From Franconibacter pulveris DSM 19144 (lineage in GTDB: Bacteria; Pseudomonadota; Gammaproteobacteria; Enterobacterales; Enterobacteriaceae): DNA of 64,000 nucleotides. Below the pieces are notes generated by a model. The model did not search any database, had not been told where the DNA came from, and worked only from the letters and a program-made list of their open reading frames with translations. Location: contig KK211221.1 of the NCBI GenBank assembly GCA_000621185.1, forward strand, positions 248,001-312,000, in the 5' to 3' direction. How positions within the stretch are numbered: position 1 is the first letter of the stretch; every line of letters starts with the position of its first letter. Shown here in pieces: positions 55,682 through 64,000 of this stretch. A program made the translations under genes and the position numbers.

Positions 55682-56749
55682 TTAATCATAGAGGCCGTCG
55701 CGTTGCACTGCGGTGTGGCCCTTGCCGGGGCGGATGCGGCGAACCGAGTCGCGCACCACCAGCGTGCCGTTCAGCAACAGCGTGCCGCAGGCCGCCTGCG
55801 GGCGAACCAGCCGATGCTGCAACATTCGCACCGCTTCTTCTCCCAGTTCGTCGCGCGGCACATGCACCGCCGTCAGCGGCACATCCTGAATCGCCGCGAG
55901 GTTAAAACCGTCAATGCTCATCACTGAGATGTCCTGCGGCACCCGCAGCCCCGCTTTTTGCAGGGCGTTCACCGCTCCCTGCGCCATAAAATCGCCCCCC
56001 ACCAGCAGCGCGCTGGGCAACGGCCCGGCAAGGGTCGAGAGAGACTCCGCCACCAGCGCTTCGCTCTCTTTGGCGCTGAAGCTTTGCGCGGCAATGAGGT
56101 TCCGCTCTTCATCGAAGCGCAGATTGTGCGCCTCCCAGGCATCCCGGATGCCCGCCAGGCGAAGCTCCATGGTGTAACGGCGCAGGCAAAGCAGATTCAC
56201 CACCTCCCGGTGGCCCATTTCAAACAGATAACGCGCGGCGAATTCGCCAATCAGACGGTGATCCGGCGCCACCGCGGGCAGGCGCATCCGGCTGTCGCGG
56301 CTGTTAATTAACACGCAGGGCTTCCCAAGGTCGGCGGCCAGATCGTGAATATGCGGATCGTCAATGCCCAGCAGGATAGCCGCCTCGGTTTCCGCTTCGT
56401 TCATGCGGGCCAGAAACAGATTGGCGTCGCTGTCATTCTCCTCCAGAGCGCAGTAGCGCAGCCGGACTTCATACGCGTCCAGCGCGCTGCTGATGCGCTG
56501 GATAACGCGGTGGTAAAAGATGTCGGAGCGTTCATCAAAAGCGCGCTGCGGCGCGAACACCACCAGGCTGTTGAGCAACATTCTGCCTGCGGCCATGTCG
56601 TCCATCACCCCAAGCTGCGCGGCGCAGGCGCGCACCTTGAGCCGCGCTTTTTCACTGGTGTTGGCTTTGCCTGCCAGCACGCGCGAAACGGTGCTGACAG
56701 AAAGCCCGGTTTGCGCCGCGATTTCGGCGATTTTTAACTTTTTACTCAT
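55682..56749 (-). CDS. LacI-family transcriptional regulator of the GH31 locus
   Basis: A 355-residue repressor. The helix-turn-helix and hinge are IAEIAAQTGLSVSTVSRVLAGK, then KARLKVRACAAQLG. The rest is a periplasmic-binding-protein-like sugar domain (ALLVGGDFMAQGAVNALQKA, VMSIDGFNLAAI). It diverges from an MFS transporter and a GH31 glycosidase, so it most likely represses these until their sugar is present. I chose the ATG at 56749 with GGA seven bases upstream; starts at 56761 and 56827 are possible. Confidence 0.9.
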   Translation of the reverse strand: MSKKLKIAEIAAQTGLSVSTVSRVLAGKANTSEKARLKVRACAAQLGVMDDMAAGRMLLNSLVVFAPQRAFDERSDIFYHRVIQRISSALDAYEVRLRYCALEENDSDANLFLARMNEAETEAAILLGIDDPHIHDLAADLGKPCVLINSRDSRMRLPAVAPDHRLIGEFAARYLFEMGHREVVNLLCLRRYTMELRLAGIRDAWEAHNLRFDEERNLIAAQSFSAKESEALVAESLSTLAGPLPSALLVGGDFMAQGAVNALQKAGLRVPQDISVMSIDGFNLAAIQDVPLTAVHVPRDELGEEAVRMLQHRLVRPQAACGTLLLNGTLVVRDSVRRIRPGKGHTAVQRDGLYD

Positions 56750-57064
56750 TTTGTGATCCATCTCCAGTTGTGAAATGAATAAATTTTCATGAGCGAAAAA
56801 GCCTGTGATAGTGGGCCATGAAGTCACTCATTTCAGCGACAGAAAGAGTTTATGAGAATTTTTGCATAAATTACACTACTACCATTCCAGTCCTTCCCCT
56901 ACTCTCAAATCGTGACCCGCTTTTTGTCGCGCCACTTTTCGTTTAACCCTACATAAAAACGCGTTGATTCAAAGAGATAACTAAATCTCTGCCGCCTTTG
57001 CTGCCAGAGCGAAGGCGCACAGTCCGAACAGGTACGCCAACGCCAACCGAACGTGGAGAGAGAG
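56750..57064. other. Divergent promoter region of the LacI/GH31 locus
   Basis: A 315-base AT-rich region that must hold both promoters and the operators. A central-CpG palindrome AACGCGTT lies at 56958-56965, the form favoured by LacI/GalR proteins, 100 bases before the transporter start. TGAAAT ... ATTTTCA near 56774-56792 is a second, imperfect dyad close to the regulator's own start. Confidence 0.45.
56958..56965. promoter_or_regulatory. Candidate LacI-type operator core
   Basis: AACGCGTT within AAAAACGCGTTGAT is palindromic with a central CpG, as in many GalR/LacI operators. The match is short, so confidence is low. Confidence 0.3.
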
Positions 57065-58366
57065 ATGAGTCAAGGTATTAATCAGGAGATGACGGCGGTG
57101 AAAAGCAAACGCGTCATCCGCAACCTGCGCTGGTGGGTGTTGGTGCTGTTTTTAATGGGCGTTACCGTTAACTACATTACCCGCAACTCGCTGGGCATTC
57201 TGGCGCCGGAGCTGAAAACCAGCCTCGGCATAACTACCGAACAATATTCCTGGATAGTCGGCGCGTTCCAGCTCGCCTATACCGTTTTCCAACCGCTGTG
57301 CGGCTGGCTTATCGACGTTATCGGCCTCAAGCTCGGCTTTCTGATTTGCGCCTCGCTCTGGGCGCTGATGTGCATTCTTCACGCCGGCGCGGGAAGCTGG
57401 CTGCATCTGGCCATTCTGCGCTTTTTGATGGGCGGCGCGGAAGCCGCAGCCACCCCGGCTAACGCCAAAACGCTGGGCGAATGGTTCCCGAAAAAAGAGC
57501 GTCCGGTGGCGGCCGGCTGGGCTGGCGTCGGCTTTTCCATCGGCGCGATGCTCGCGCCGCCGATTATCTACTTCGCGCACGCCACCTTCGGCTGGCAGGG
57601 CGCGTTCCTTTTCACCGGCATTCTGGCGCTGGGCTGGGTGATTTTGTGGTGGCTCTTTTACCACAACCCCGAGCAGCACCCTCGTCTTGGCAAAGAAGAG
57701 CTGGCCTTTATTAAGCAGGACAACGAGCCGCCGGCGGTGAAACTGCCGTTCTTCACCGCGCTGAAAACCGTGTCGAAAAACAAGCGCTTCTACGGCATCG
57801 CTATCCCGGCGTTTATGGCGGAACCCGCCTGGGCGGTGATGAGCTTCTGGGTGCCGCTTTATCTTGCCAAAGAGCACGGCATGGATCTCAAGCAAATCGC
57901 CATGTTCGCCTGGCTGCCCTTCCTCGCCGCCGACCTGGGCTCTGTCGCCAGCGGCTATCTGACGAAGCTTTACGTACGCTGGTTTGGCTGCACCCGGGTT
58001 AACTCGGTAGTGGCAAGCTCCGTGACGGGCGCGTTCCTGATGATCTCGCTGGCGATTGTCACCCTCACCCGCGACCCGTATATCACCATTGTGCTTATCT
58101 CCATCGGCGGTTTCGGCCACCAGATTATCTCCTGCATGCTGAGCGCGCTGGTGGTGGAGTCGTTCGATAAGGGCCAGATGGCGACGGTGAACGGCATGCG
58201 CGGCTCCTGCGCGTGGATAGCCAGCTTTATTTTCTCGCTGATTATCGGCGTTACCGCCGACAAAATCGGCTTTAACCCGCTCTTTATCGCCATGGGCTTC
58301 TTCGACCTGATTGGCGCCTTCTTCCTTATCGCTTTTATTGCTGAACGCCGCGCAAAACGCGCCTGA
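57065..58366 (+). CDS. MFS transporter of the anion:cation symporter type (probable sugar importer)
   Basis: A 433-residue 12-helix MFS protein resembling the ACS (ExuT/GudP-like) family. YITRNSLGILAPELKTSLGI in helix 1, GWLIDVIGLKLGF in loop 2-3 and RFLMGGAEAAATPANAKTLG in helix 4 are typical. The ATG at 57065 follows GGAGAG; a GTG at 57053 is an alternative. GH31 begins 14 bases after its stop, so both form an operon and the transporter probably brings in the GH31 substrate. ACS members usually carry acidic sugars; the substrate here is unknown. Confidence 0.88.
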   Translation: MSQGINQEMTAVKSKRVIRNLRWWVLVLFLMGVTVNYITRNSLGILAPELKTSLGITTEQYSWIVGAFQLAYTVFQPLCGWLIDVIGLKLGFLICASLWALMCILHAGAGSWLHLAILRFLMGGAEAAATPANAKTLGEWFPKKERPVAAGWAGVGFSIGAMLAPPIIYFAHATFGWQGAFLFTGILALGWVILWWLFYHNPEQHPRLGKEELAFIKQDNEPPAVKLPFFTALKTVSKNKRFYGIAIPAFMAEPAWAVMSFWVPLYLAKEHGMDLKQIAMFAWLPFLAADLGSVASGYLTKLYVRWFGCTRVNSVVASSVTGAFLMISLAIVTLTRDPYITIVLISIGGFGHQIISCMLSALVVESFDKGQMATVNGMRGSCAWIASFIFSLIIGVTADKIGFNPLFIAMGFFDLIGAFFLIAFIAERRAKRA

Positions 58367-58380
58367 AATGGATAGTTAAG

Positions 58381-60744
58381 ATGAAAACGCTCAAACACTG
58401 GACATTAACGCAGTCAGACAAGCACCACGTCGAGTTAACGGTGGATGGAGAACATCGGCTTTGCCTCTATGTGCTGGAGCACGGAATGTTCCGCGTGCTG
58501 GTCAAACGCCGCGGCGAACTCGCCCTTAACCGCACCTGGAGCATCGCCCCGCAAAATGATGTGCCCTGGGAAGGACGCGAACGGGAAAGCGTTGCGGGCT
58601 TCAGCCTGCCTGGCTTTACGCTGGAAGAGACGCCGGAGCGATTGGTTATCGCTACCGATAAGCTTCGCGTGACGGTGCATCAGCCGCTGTGGCTTGAGTG
58701 GCACTACCGCGACGAGGCGGGCGACTGGCAATTCCTGACCGCCGACCGGCGCACCAGCGCCTACCTGCTGAACGCGCATGGCGACGGTGTGGCGCACTAC
58801 CAGCATCGTCAAAAAACGGACCGCTTTTACGGGCTTGGCGAAAAGGCCGGGCCGCTTGAGCGCACCGGCAAGCGTTACGAAATGCGCAATCTGGATGCGA
58901 TGGGCTACAACGCGGCGAGCACCGACCCGCTCTATAAGCACATTCCCTTCACCATTACGCGCCGTGATGACGTCAGCTTCGGCCTCTTTTATGACAACCT
59001 GAGCAACTGCTGGCTTGATCTCGGCAATGAAATTGATAACTACCACCAGCCCTATCGCCGCTGGCAGGCGGAAGCGGGCGATATCGACTATTACCTGTTC
59101 GTCGGCCCGCGCGTGCTGGATGTGACGAAAGCGTTCGTCCGCCTCACCGGCAAAACCTTCTTCGGGCCAAAATGGAGCCTTGGCTACAGCGGCTCAACGA
59201 TGCACTACACCGACGCGCCGGATGCGCAGAACCAGCTGATGAACTTCATTCGCCTGTGCGAGGAGCATGCAATTCCGTGCGATTCATTCCAGCTCTCCTC
59301 AGGCTATACCTCCATCAACAACAAGCGTTACGTCTTTAACTGGAACTATGACAAAGTGCCGCAGCCGAAAGTGATGAGCGGCGCGTTTCACGAAGCGGGG
59401 CTAAAGCTTGCCGCCAATATCAAGCCATGCCTGTTGCAGGACCATCCGCGCTATCACGAGGTGGCGAACAAGGGGCTGTTTATTCGCGATTCCGAAAGCG
59501 ACGCGCCGGAGCGCTCAAGCTTCTGGGACGATGAAGGTTCGCACCTCGACTTCACTAACCCGGCGGCGATCGCCTGGTGGCAGGAAGGGGTAACGACCCA
59601 ACTGCTTGAGATGGGCATCGATTCAACCTGGAACGATAACAACGAATATGAAGTGTGGGACGGCGAAGCGCGTTGCCATGGCTTTGGCTCTCCCATCGCC
59701 ATTAAGCATATTCGTCCGGTAATGCCGCTGTTGATGATGCGCGCCTCGATGGAAGCGCAGCAGCGTTTCGCGCCGGAAAAACGCCCCTATCTGATTTCCC
59801 GCTCCGGCTGTGCAGGCATGCAGCGCTATGTGCAGACCTGGAGCGGCGACAACCGCACCAACTGGGACACGCTGCGCTATAACATCCGCATGGGCGTAGG
59901 GATGAGCCTTTCGGGGCTTTACAACGTAGGTCACGACGTGGGCGGTTTTTCAGGCGATAAGCCGGACGCGGAGCTGTTCGTGCGCTGGGTGCAAAACGGT
60001 GTTATGCACCCGCGTTTCACCATTCACTCCTGGAACGACGACCAGACGGTTAACGAGCCGTGGATGTACCCGGCGGCGACGCCTGCCATCCGCGCGGCGA
60101 TTGAGCTGCGCTACCGGCTGCTGCCTTACCTTTATACGCTGCTGTGGCAGGCGCACGCCGACGACGAGCCGATGCTGCGCCCGACGTTCCTCGATCACGA
60201 GCATGACCCGCAAACCTTCGCTGAATGCGACGAGTTTATGCTGGGGCGCGATCTGCTGGTGGCAAGCGTGGTGGAACCCGGTCAGCGCGAGCGTAAGCTC
60301 TGGCTGCCGGATAACGCCGCGGGCTGGTATGACTTTTACACCGGCGCCTGGTATTCCGGCGGTCAGTGGGTGACGCTTAACGCGCCGCTGGAAACCCTGC
60401 CGCTGCTGGTGCGTGCGGGCGCGGGCCTGCCACTCTCTTCCCGCCTGCATCATGTCGATGCGCAGCGCGACGACCAGCGTGCGTTAACCCTTTTCCCGCT
60501 GAAAGGCGCAGGCGAAGCAAGCGGCCAGCTGTTTGAAGACGACGGCGAATCCTGGGGATATAAAGAAGGCAATGCGCTGTGGGTGAACTGGCGGATGAAA
60601 TGCAGCGCCGATGAAATTCATCTGACCCTCTCCGCCACCGGCGACTACCGCCCGGCGTGGCGCGAACTTCACGTCACGCTGCCGCCCGGCGAAACGCGCC
60701 GCCTGGTGATTAACGGCGAAGAGACGGATGCCTGGGCGCTCTGA
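58381..60744 (+). CDS. Glycoside hydrolase family 31 enzyme (alpha-glucosidase/alpha-xylosidase type)
   Basis: A 787-residue cytoplasmic GH31 glycosidase with no signal peptide. A beta-sandwich N-domain (1-255) is followed by the (beta/alpha)8 barrel (about 260-600) and beta C-domains. The nucleophile is Asp419 in STWNDNNEYEVWDG and the acid/base Asp490 in WSGDNRTNWDTL. RSGCAGMQRYVQTW and GHDVGGFSG are further pocket segments. It should act on an alpha-glycoside imported by the upstream MFS protein; glucose versus xylose specificity cannot be told. It ends the operon with a strong terminator. Confidence 0.92.
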   Translation: MKTLKHWTLTQSDKHHVELTVDGEHRLCLYVLEHGMFRVLVKRRGELALNRTWSIAPQNDVPWEGRERESVAGFSLPGFTLEETPERLVIATDKLRVTVHQPLWLEWHYRDEAGDWQFLTADRRTSAYLLNAHGDGVAHYQHRQKTDRFYGLGEKAGPLERTGKRYEMRNLDAMGYNAASTDPLYKHIPFTITRRDDVSFGLFYDNLSNCWLDLGNEIDNYHQPYRRWQAEAGDIDYYLFVGPRVLDVTKAFVRLTGKTFFGPKWSLGYSGSTMHYTDAPDAQNQLMNFIRLCEEHAIPCDSFQLSSGYTSINNKRYVFNWNYDKVPQPKVMSGAFHEAGLKLAANIKPCLLQDHPRYHEVANKGLFIRDSESDAPERSSFWDDEGSHLDFTNPAAIAWWQEGVTTQLLEMGIDSTWNDNNEYEVWDGEARCHGFGSPIAIKHIRPVMPLLMMRASMEAQQRFAPEKRPYLISRSGCAGMQRYVQTWSGDNRTNWDTLRYNIRMGVGMSLSGLYNVGHDVGGFSGDKPDAELFVRWVQNGVMHPRFTIHSWNDDQTVNEPWMYPAATPAIRAAIELRYRLLPYLYTLLWQAHADDEPMLRPTFLDHEHDPQTFAECDEFMLGRDLLVASVVEPGQRERKLWLPDNAAGWYDFYTGAWYSGGQWVTLNAPLETLPLLVRAGAGLPLSSRLHHVDAQRDDQRALTLFPLKGAGEASGQLFEDDGESWGYKEGNALWVNWRMKCSADEIHLTLSATGDYRPAWRELHVTLPPGETRRLVINGEETDAWAL

Positions 60745-60758
60745 CGGGGCGTAACGAG

Positions 60759-60786
60759 AAAAGGCGGGCCAATGGCCCGCCTTTTT
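60759..60786 (+). terminator. Terminator of the MFS-GH31 operon
   Basis: AAAAGGCGGGCC / GGCCCGCCTTTT with loop AAT, followed by T. Confidence 0.93.
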
Positions 60787-60803
60787 ACGGCGTGGAGCGT
60801 ATC

Positions 60804-60827
60804 GCGGGTGGTGCTTCGCTTACCCGC
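60804..60827. repeat. REP-like palindrome
   Basis: GCGGGT ... ACCCGC with loop GGTGCTTCGCTT; same family as 16638-16663. Confidence 0.6.
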
Positions 60828-60882
60828 TCTGCGAAACCTTTTTCTGGTTTTTCCCTCAGCCCAGCCCTTTCCTGCCGCTTAG

Positions 60883-61016
60883 CCTAGGGACTTCGCGTTG
60901 CGGCAAGGCGGCAAGCCTGCAAATCCCCGGGAGCTTACTCAGGTAAGTGACCGGGGTGCGCAGGCGCTGCCAACGCCGCTGCGGCGCGAAAGACGACGGG
61001 AAAGTTATTCGATGCC
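60883..61016. repeat. ERIC element, copy 1
   Basis: The core AATCCCCGGGAGCTTACTC, then GGTAAGTGACCGGGGTG matches the ERIC consensus (known from primers ERIC1R and ERIC2), with the flanking GCCAACGCCGCTGCGGC and AGACGACGGG of the 127-base element. The large imperfect palindrome can form a long hairpin. It ends with a copy of the last codons of ybiT. Confidence 0.88.
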
Positions 61017-61032
61017 ACTCTCCACCGCTTTC

Positions 61033-61166
61033 CCTATGGATTTCGCGTTGCGGCAAGGCGGCAAGCCTGCAAATCCCCGGGAGCTTACTCACGTAAGTGA
61101 CCGGGGTGCGCGGGCGCTGCCAACGCCGCTGCGGCGCGAAAGACGACGGGAAAGTTATTCGATGCC
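61033..61166. repeat. ERIC element, copy 2, tandem with copy 1
   Basis: It repeats copy 1 at a period of exactly 150 bases with about four mismatches (for instance at 60942/61092 and 60962/61112). The right end, GTTATTCGATGCC, is the genuine 3' end of ybiT including its stop codon. Confidence 0.88.
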
Positions 61167-62747
61167 TTTGCTGCGCAGGTAATCTTCATACCCACCGGAG
61201 AAATCCACTACGCGCTCTGGCGTAATTTCCAGTACGCGGGTGGCCAGCGAGCTGACAAACTCGCGGTCGTGAGAGACGAAGATCAGCGTGCCCTGATACA
61301 TTTCCAGCGCGGCGTTGAGCGACTCGATAGATTCCATATCGAGGTGGTTGGTCGGTTCGTCCATGATCAGGATGTTCGGTTTTTGCATCATGAGCTTGCC
61401 GAACAGCATACGGCCTTTCTCGCCGCCGGAGAGCACTTTCGCCGGCTTTTTAATGTCGTCCTGGCTGAAGAGCAAACGTCCCAGAATGCTGCGCACCGCT
61501 TGCTCGTCGTCCCCTTCCTGCTTCCACTGGCTCATCCAGTCGAATACGGTGAGGTCATTTTCGAACTCATATTCATGATCCTGGGCGTAGTAGCCAATCT
61601 GCGCGTTTTCAGACCATTTTACGGCGCCGTTGTCCGGCTGCAGTTCGCCTACCAGCGTTTTTAGCAGGGTTGATTTACCCACGCCGTTAGCGCCCAGAAT
61701 GGCCATTTTCTCGCCCACTTCCAGCAGCAGGCCGACATGCTTAAACAGCGGGCCGTTGTCGAAGCCTTTGGTCAGCGCTTCCACTTCCAGCGCGTTACGG
61801 AACAGCTTCTTGTCTTGCTCGAAGCGAATAAACGGGTTCTGACGGCTGGAGGCTTTTACCTCTTCCAGCTTGATTTTATCAATCTGACGGGCGCGGGAGG
61901 TCGCCTGACGGGACTTGGAGGCGTTGGCGCTAAAGCGGCTAACGAAGGATTGCAGGTCGGCAATCTGCGCTTTCTTCTTGGCGTTATCCGCCAGCAGACG
62001 TTCGCGCGCCTGGGTCGCCGCCGTCATGTATTCGTCGTAGTTGCCCGGGTAAACACGCAGCTCGCCGTAATCGAGATCCGCCATATGGGTGCAGACCATG
62101 TTCAGGAAGTGACGGTCGTGCGAAATGATTATCATGGTGCTTTCACGCTCGTTCAGCGTCTGCTCCAGCCAACGGATGGTGTCGATGTCCAGGTTGTTGG
62201 TCGGTTCGTCAAGCAGCAGGATATCGGGGTTGGAGAAGAGCGCCTGCGCCAGCAGCACGCGCAGCTTCCAGCCCGGCGCCACTTCGCTCATCGGCCCGTA
62301 ATGCTGCTCCAGCGGAATGCCCACGCCAAGCAGCAGTTCGCCCGCGCGGGCTTCCGCGGAGTAACCGTCCATCTCGCCATACTGCACTTCAAGGTCGGCC
62401 ACTTTGTAGCCATCTTCCTCGCTCATTTCCGCAAGACCGTAAATGCGGTCGCGCTCCTGCTTTACTTCCCACAGCTCGGCGTGGCCCATTATCACGGTAT
62501 CCAGCACGGTGTACTGCTCAAAGGCGAACTGATCCTGGCGCAGCTTACCGATGCGCTCGTTTGGGTCGAGGGAAACATTACCGGCGGAAGGCTGGAGATC
62601 GCCGCCGAGAATTTTCATAAAGGTGGACTTGCCGCTCCCGTTAGCGCCAATCAGGCCGTAACGGTTGCCGCCGCCAAATTTGACGGAAATGTTTTCAAAC
62701 AGCGGCTTACTGCCGAACTGCATGGTGACGTTGCTGGTAACTAACAC
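61155..62747 (-). CDS. ybiT: ABC-F family ATPase YbiT
   Basis: A 530-residue soluble ABC-F protein with two ATPase halves: Walker [16 protein letters not shown] and [15 protein letters not shown], signatures in [16 protein letters not shown] (degenerate) and [15 protein letters not shown], Walker [13 protein letters not shown] and [12 protein letters not shown]. The basic linker [20 protein letters not shown] lies between. ABC-F proteins act on the ribosome; YbiT's specific role is not settled. The start is GTG at 62747 behind AGGA, restoring the conserved N-terminus. The last codons lie within the ERIC repeat unit. Confidence 0.96.
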   Translation of the reverse strand: MLVTSNVTMQFGSKPLFENISVKFGGGNRYGLIGANGSGKSTFMKILGGDLQPSAGNVSLDPNERIGKLRQDQFAFEQYTVLDTVIMGHAELWEVKQERDRIYGLAEMSEEDGYKVADLEVQYGEMDGYSAEARAGELLLGVGIPLEQHYGPMSEVAPGWKLRVLLAQALFSNPDILLLDEPTNNLDIDTIRWLEQTLNERESTMIIISHDRHFLNMVCTHMADLDYGELRVYPGNYDEYMTAATQARERLLADNAKKKAQIADLQSFVSRFSANASKSRQATSRARQIDKIKLEEVKASSRQNPFIRFEQDKKLFRNALEVEALTKGFDNGPLFKHVGLLLEVGEKMAILGANGVGKSTLLKTLVGELQPDNGAVKWSENAQIGYYAQDHEYEFENDLTVFDWMSQWKQEGDDEQAVRSILGRLLFSQDDIKKPAKVLSGGEKGRMLFGKLMMQKPNILIMDEPTNHLDMESIESLNAALEMYQGTLIFVSHDREFVSSLATRVLEITPERVVDFSGGYEDYLRSKGIE

Positions 62748-62874
62748 GGGATTGTCCTGCGAAAAAGTGTGATAAACCCCGCAGTATGCCACAACTCCTA
62801 ATTTAATTCGCCCGGTGAATGAGGCGGCTAAAATGTAAACGAGGGAAAAAAATGTGATTTCATACACATCTGAA

Positions 62875-62903
62875 TTCCCAGGGGGGGAGAATGCACATAT
62901 AAT
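62875..62903 (+). promoter_or_regulatory. Probable sigma70 promoter of ldtB
   Basis: A perfect -10 TATAAT (62898-62903) with TTCCCA (4 of 6) at 62875-62880, spaced 17 bases. The transcript would begin near 62910, about 55 bases before the ldtB ATG. Confidence 0.55.
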
Positions 62904-62965
62904 GCGCTCCCGTATCGGTTTGTCCCTTTAATACACGGCCAGTCTGGCACACAACTTCGCATAAG

Positions 62966-63886
62966 ATGAATATGAAATTACGTACGCTTTTAGTGGCAGC
63001 TTTTGCTGTTGTCGGTTTTTGCAAAACCGCCGCTGCCGTGACTTATCCTTTACCAACGGACGGCAGCCGCCTGGTTGGTCAAAACCAGATTATTACCATT
63101 CCTGAAGGCAATACGCTGCCGCTCGAAGATTTCGCCGCGCAGTATCAGTTGGGCCTCTCCAACATGCTGGAAGCCAACCCGGGCGTGGACCCGTACCTGC
63201 CGAAAGCCGGTACTATCCTTAATATTCCGCAGCAGCTGATCCTGCCGGATACCCCGCACGAAGGCATTGTGATTAACAGCGCCGAGATGCGCCTCTACTA
63301 CTATCCGAAAGATACGAATACGGTCATCGTCCTGCCAATCGGTATCGGCCAGCTGGGTAAAGATACCCCGATGAACTGGGTGACCAAGGTGGAGCGCAAG
63401 AAAGCGGGCCCGACCTGGACGCCGACGGCCAAAATGCATGCGGAATACGCCGCCGCGGGCGAACCGCTGCCAGCCGTCGTACCGGCGGGTCCGGATAACC
63501 CGATGGGCCTGTACGCGCTTTACATCGGCCGCCTGTACGCGATTCACGGCACTAACGCCAACTTTGGCATCGGCCTGCGCGTGAGCCACGGCTGCGTGCG
63601 TCTGCGTAACGACGACATCAAGTTCCTGTTTGAAAACGTGCCGGTCGGCACCCGCGTGCAGTTTATCAACGAGCCGGTAAAAGCAACCACCGAGCCGGAC
63701 GGCAGCCGTTACATTGAGGTGCACAACCCGCTCTCCACCAGCGAAGATCAGATCAACAACAACGAAGTTGTGCCTGTTACGCTGACCAGCGCGGTGCAAA
63801 ATGTCGCCAGCCAGTCTGACGTCGATCAGAACGTCGTTGAGCAGGCTATCCAGAACCGCTCCGGTATGCCGGTGCGTCTGAACTAA
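62966..63886 (+). CDS. ldtB: L,D-transpeptidase LdtB (YbiS)
   Basis: A 306-residue periplasmic enzyme that links Braun's lipoprotein to peptidoglycan. Signal peptide [20 protein letters not shown] up to AAAV. A LysM-like domain ([20 protein letters not shown]) precedes the YkuD domain, whose active site is [20 protein letters not shown] with catalytic Cys in SHGC. Same length as in E. coli. Complete with its own terminator. Confidence 0.97.
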   Translation: MNMKLRTLLVAAFAVVGFCKTAAAVTYPLPTDGSRLVGQNQIITIPEGNTLPLEDFAAQYQLGLSNMLEANPGVDPYLPKAGTILNIPQQLILPDTPHEGIVINSAEMRLYYYPKDTNTVIVLPIGIGQLGKDTPMNWVTKVERKKAGPTWTPTAKMHAEYAAAGEPLPAVVPAGPDNPMGLYALYIGRLYAIHGTNANFGIGLRVSHGCVRLRNDDIKFLFENVPVGTRVQFINEPVKATTEPDGSRYIEVHNPLSTSEDQINNNEVVPVTLTSAVQNVASQSDVDQNVVEQAIQNRSGMPVRLN

Positions 63887-63907
63887 GCTTACCGATACGC
63901 ATTAATG

Positions 63908-63939
63908 AAAACGGCGGGTGCATAACCCGCCGTTTTTTT
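63908..63939. terminator. Bidirectional terminator after ldtB
   Basis: ACGGCGGGT / ACCCGCCGT with a 5-base loop, preceded by AAA and followed by seven T. Confidence 0.92.
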
Positions 63940-64000
63940 ATCCGTGGTTCACCACAATAATGCCGCCGTGGTCGTAGCGGTAATGGCAGTGCGCATATTC
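63938..64000 (-). CDS. C-terminal end of an unidentified protein (cut by the right edge)
   Basis: On the minus strand the last 20 codons read EYAHCHYRYDHGGIIVVNHG then TAA, with the stop inside the ldtB terminator, the usual arrangement of convergent genes in this window. The His- and Tyr-rich end is not one I recognise. Confidence 0.4.
   Translation of the reverse strand, partial: EYAHCHYRYDHGGIIVVNHG

Noticed and set aside
57152-58120. A 322-codon minus-strand frame opposite the MFS gene
   Set aside because: Low-complexity charged composition and full overlap with a clear transporter.
55682-60744. This locus as the Cronobacter palatinose (isomaltulose) cluster
   Set aside because: That cluster has several other transport and glucosidase genes; here there is only one GH31 enzyme and one MFS protein.
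1-64000. CRISPR array, tRNA or rRNA genes, insertion sequences
   Set aside because: No regularly spaced repeats, cloverleaf sequences, rRNA segments or transposase genes were found on reading either strand.

Overview
The window is ordinary-looking chromosomal DNA of an Enterobacteriaceae member. Nearly every gene is a recognisable orthologue of the E. coli K-12 segment from ybjD to ldtB (ybiS), in nearly the same order. High GC in the core genes, the exact gene set and several non-K-12 insertions suggest Cronobacter or a near relative such as Franconibacter or Siccibacter. That genus assignment is inference; nothing in the window proves it.

Layout. 0-11 kb: ybjD (cut by the left edge), aqpZ, hcp-hcr (nitrosative stress), a DoxX-family gene, then poxB-ltaE-ybjT-ybjS. 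11-18 kb: a structured non-coding stretch, amiD-ybjQ, ybjP, the arginine transporter artPIQM and artJ with a double ARG box. 17.6-28 kb: a dehalogenase-like hydrolase, rlmC, ybjO, the putrescine importer potFGHI, and ybjC-nfsA-rimK-ybjN and ybjM. 28-31 kb: ybjL, the sigmaE-dependent sRNA gene rybB, and a small AT-richer insertion with two unknown membrane proteins and a gene remnant. 31-42 kb: rcdA/ybjJ divergent pair, an orphan flagellin gene with its own sigma28-like promoter, ybjI, mdfA, ybjG, deoR, dacC, gstB, yliI, bssR. 42-45.5 kb: an AT-rich accessory patch with an unknown lipoprotein and a probable HNH-nuclease toxin with its putative immunity gene, lying where K-12 carries yliE-yliF. 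45.5-55.6 kb: rimO, the glutathione importer gsiABCD with iaaA, and moeAB. 55.7-60.8 kb: a self-contained LacI regulator / MFS transporter / GH31 glycosidase catabolic locus. 60.8-64 kb: two tandem ERIC repeats, ybiT, ldtB and the tail of an unidentified gene.

Compared with the K-12 order I recall, lysO (between aqpZ and hcp), grxA (between ybjC and ybjM) and yliE-yliF are not at their usual places, while doxX, the hydrolase, the 30-31 kb pair, the flagellin, the toxin pair and the GH31 locus are extra. The most interesting items are the isolated flagellin with an unfamiliar 240-residue central region, the toxin/immunity pair with a palindrome before it, the ERIC tandem duplication that carries the last codons of ybiT, and several strong intercistronic hairpins. 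I see no tRNA, rRNA, CRISPR array, insertion sequence or complete prophage.
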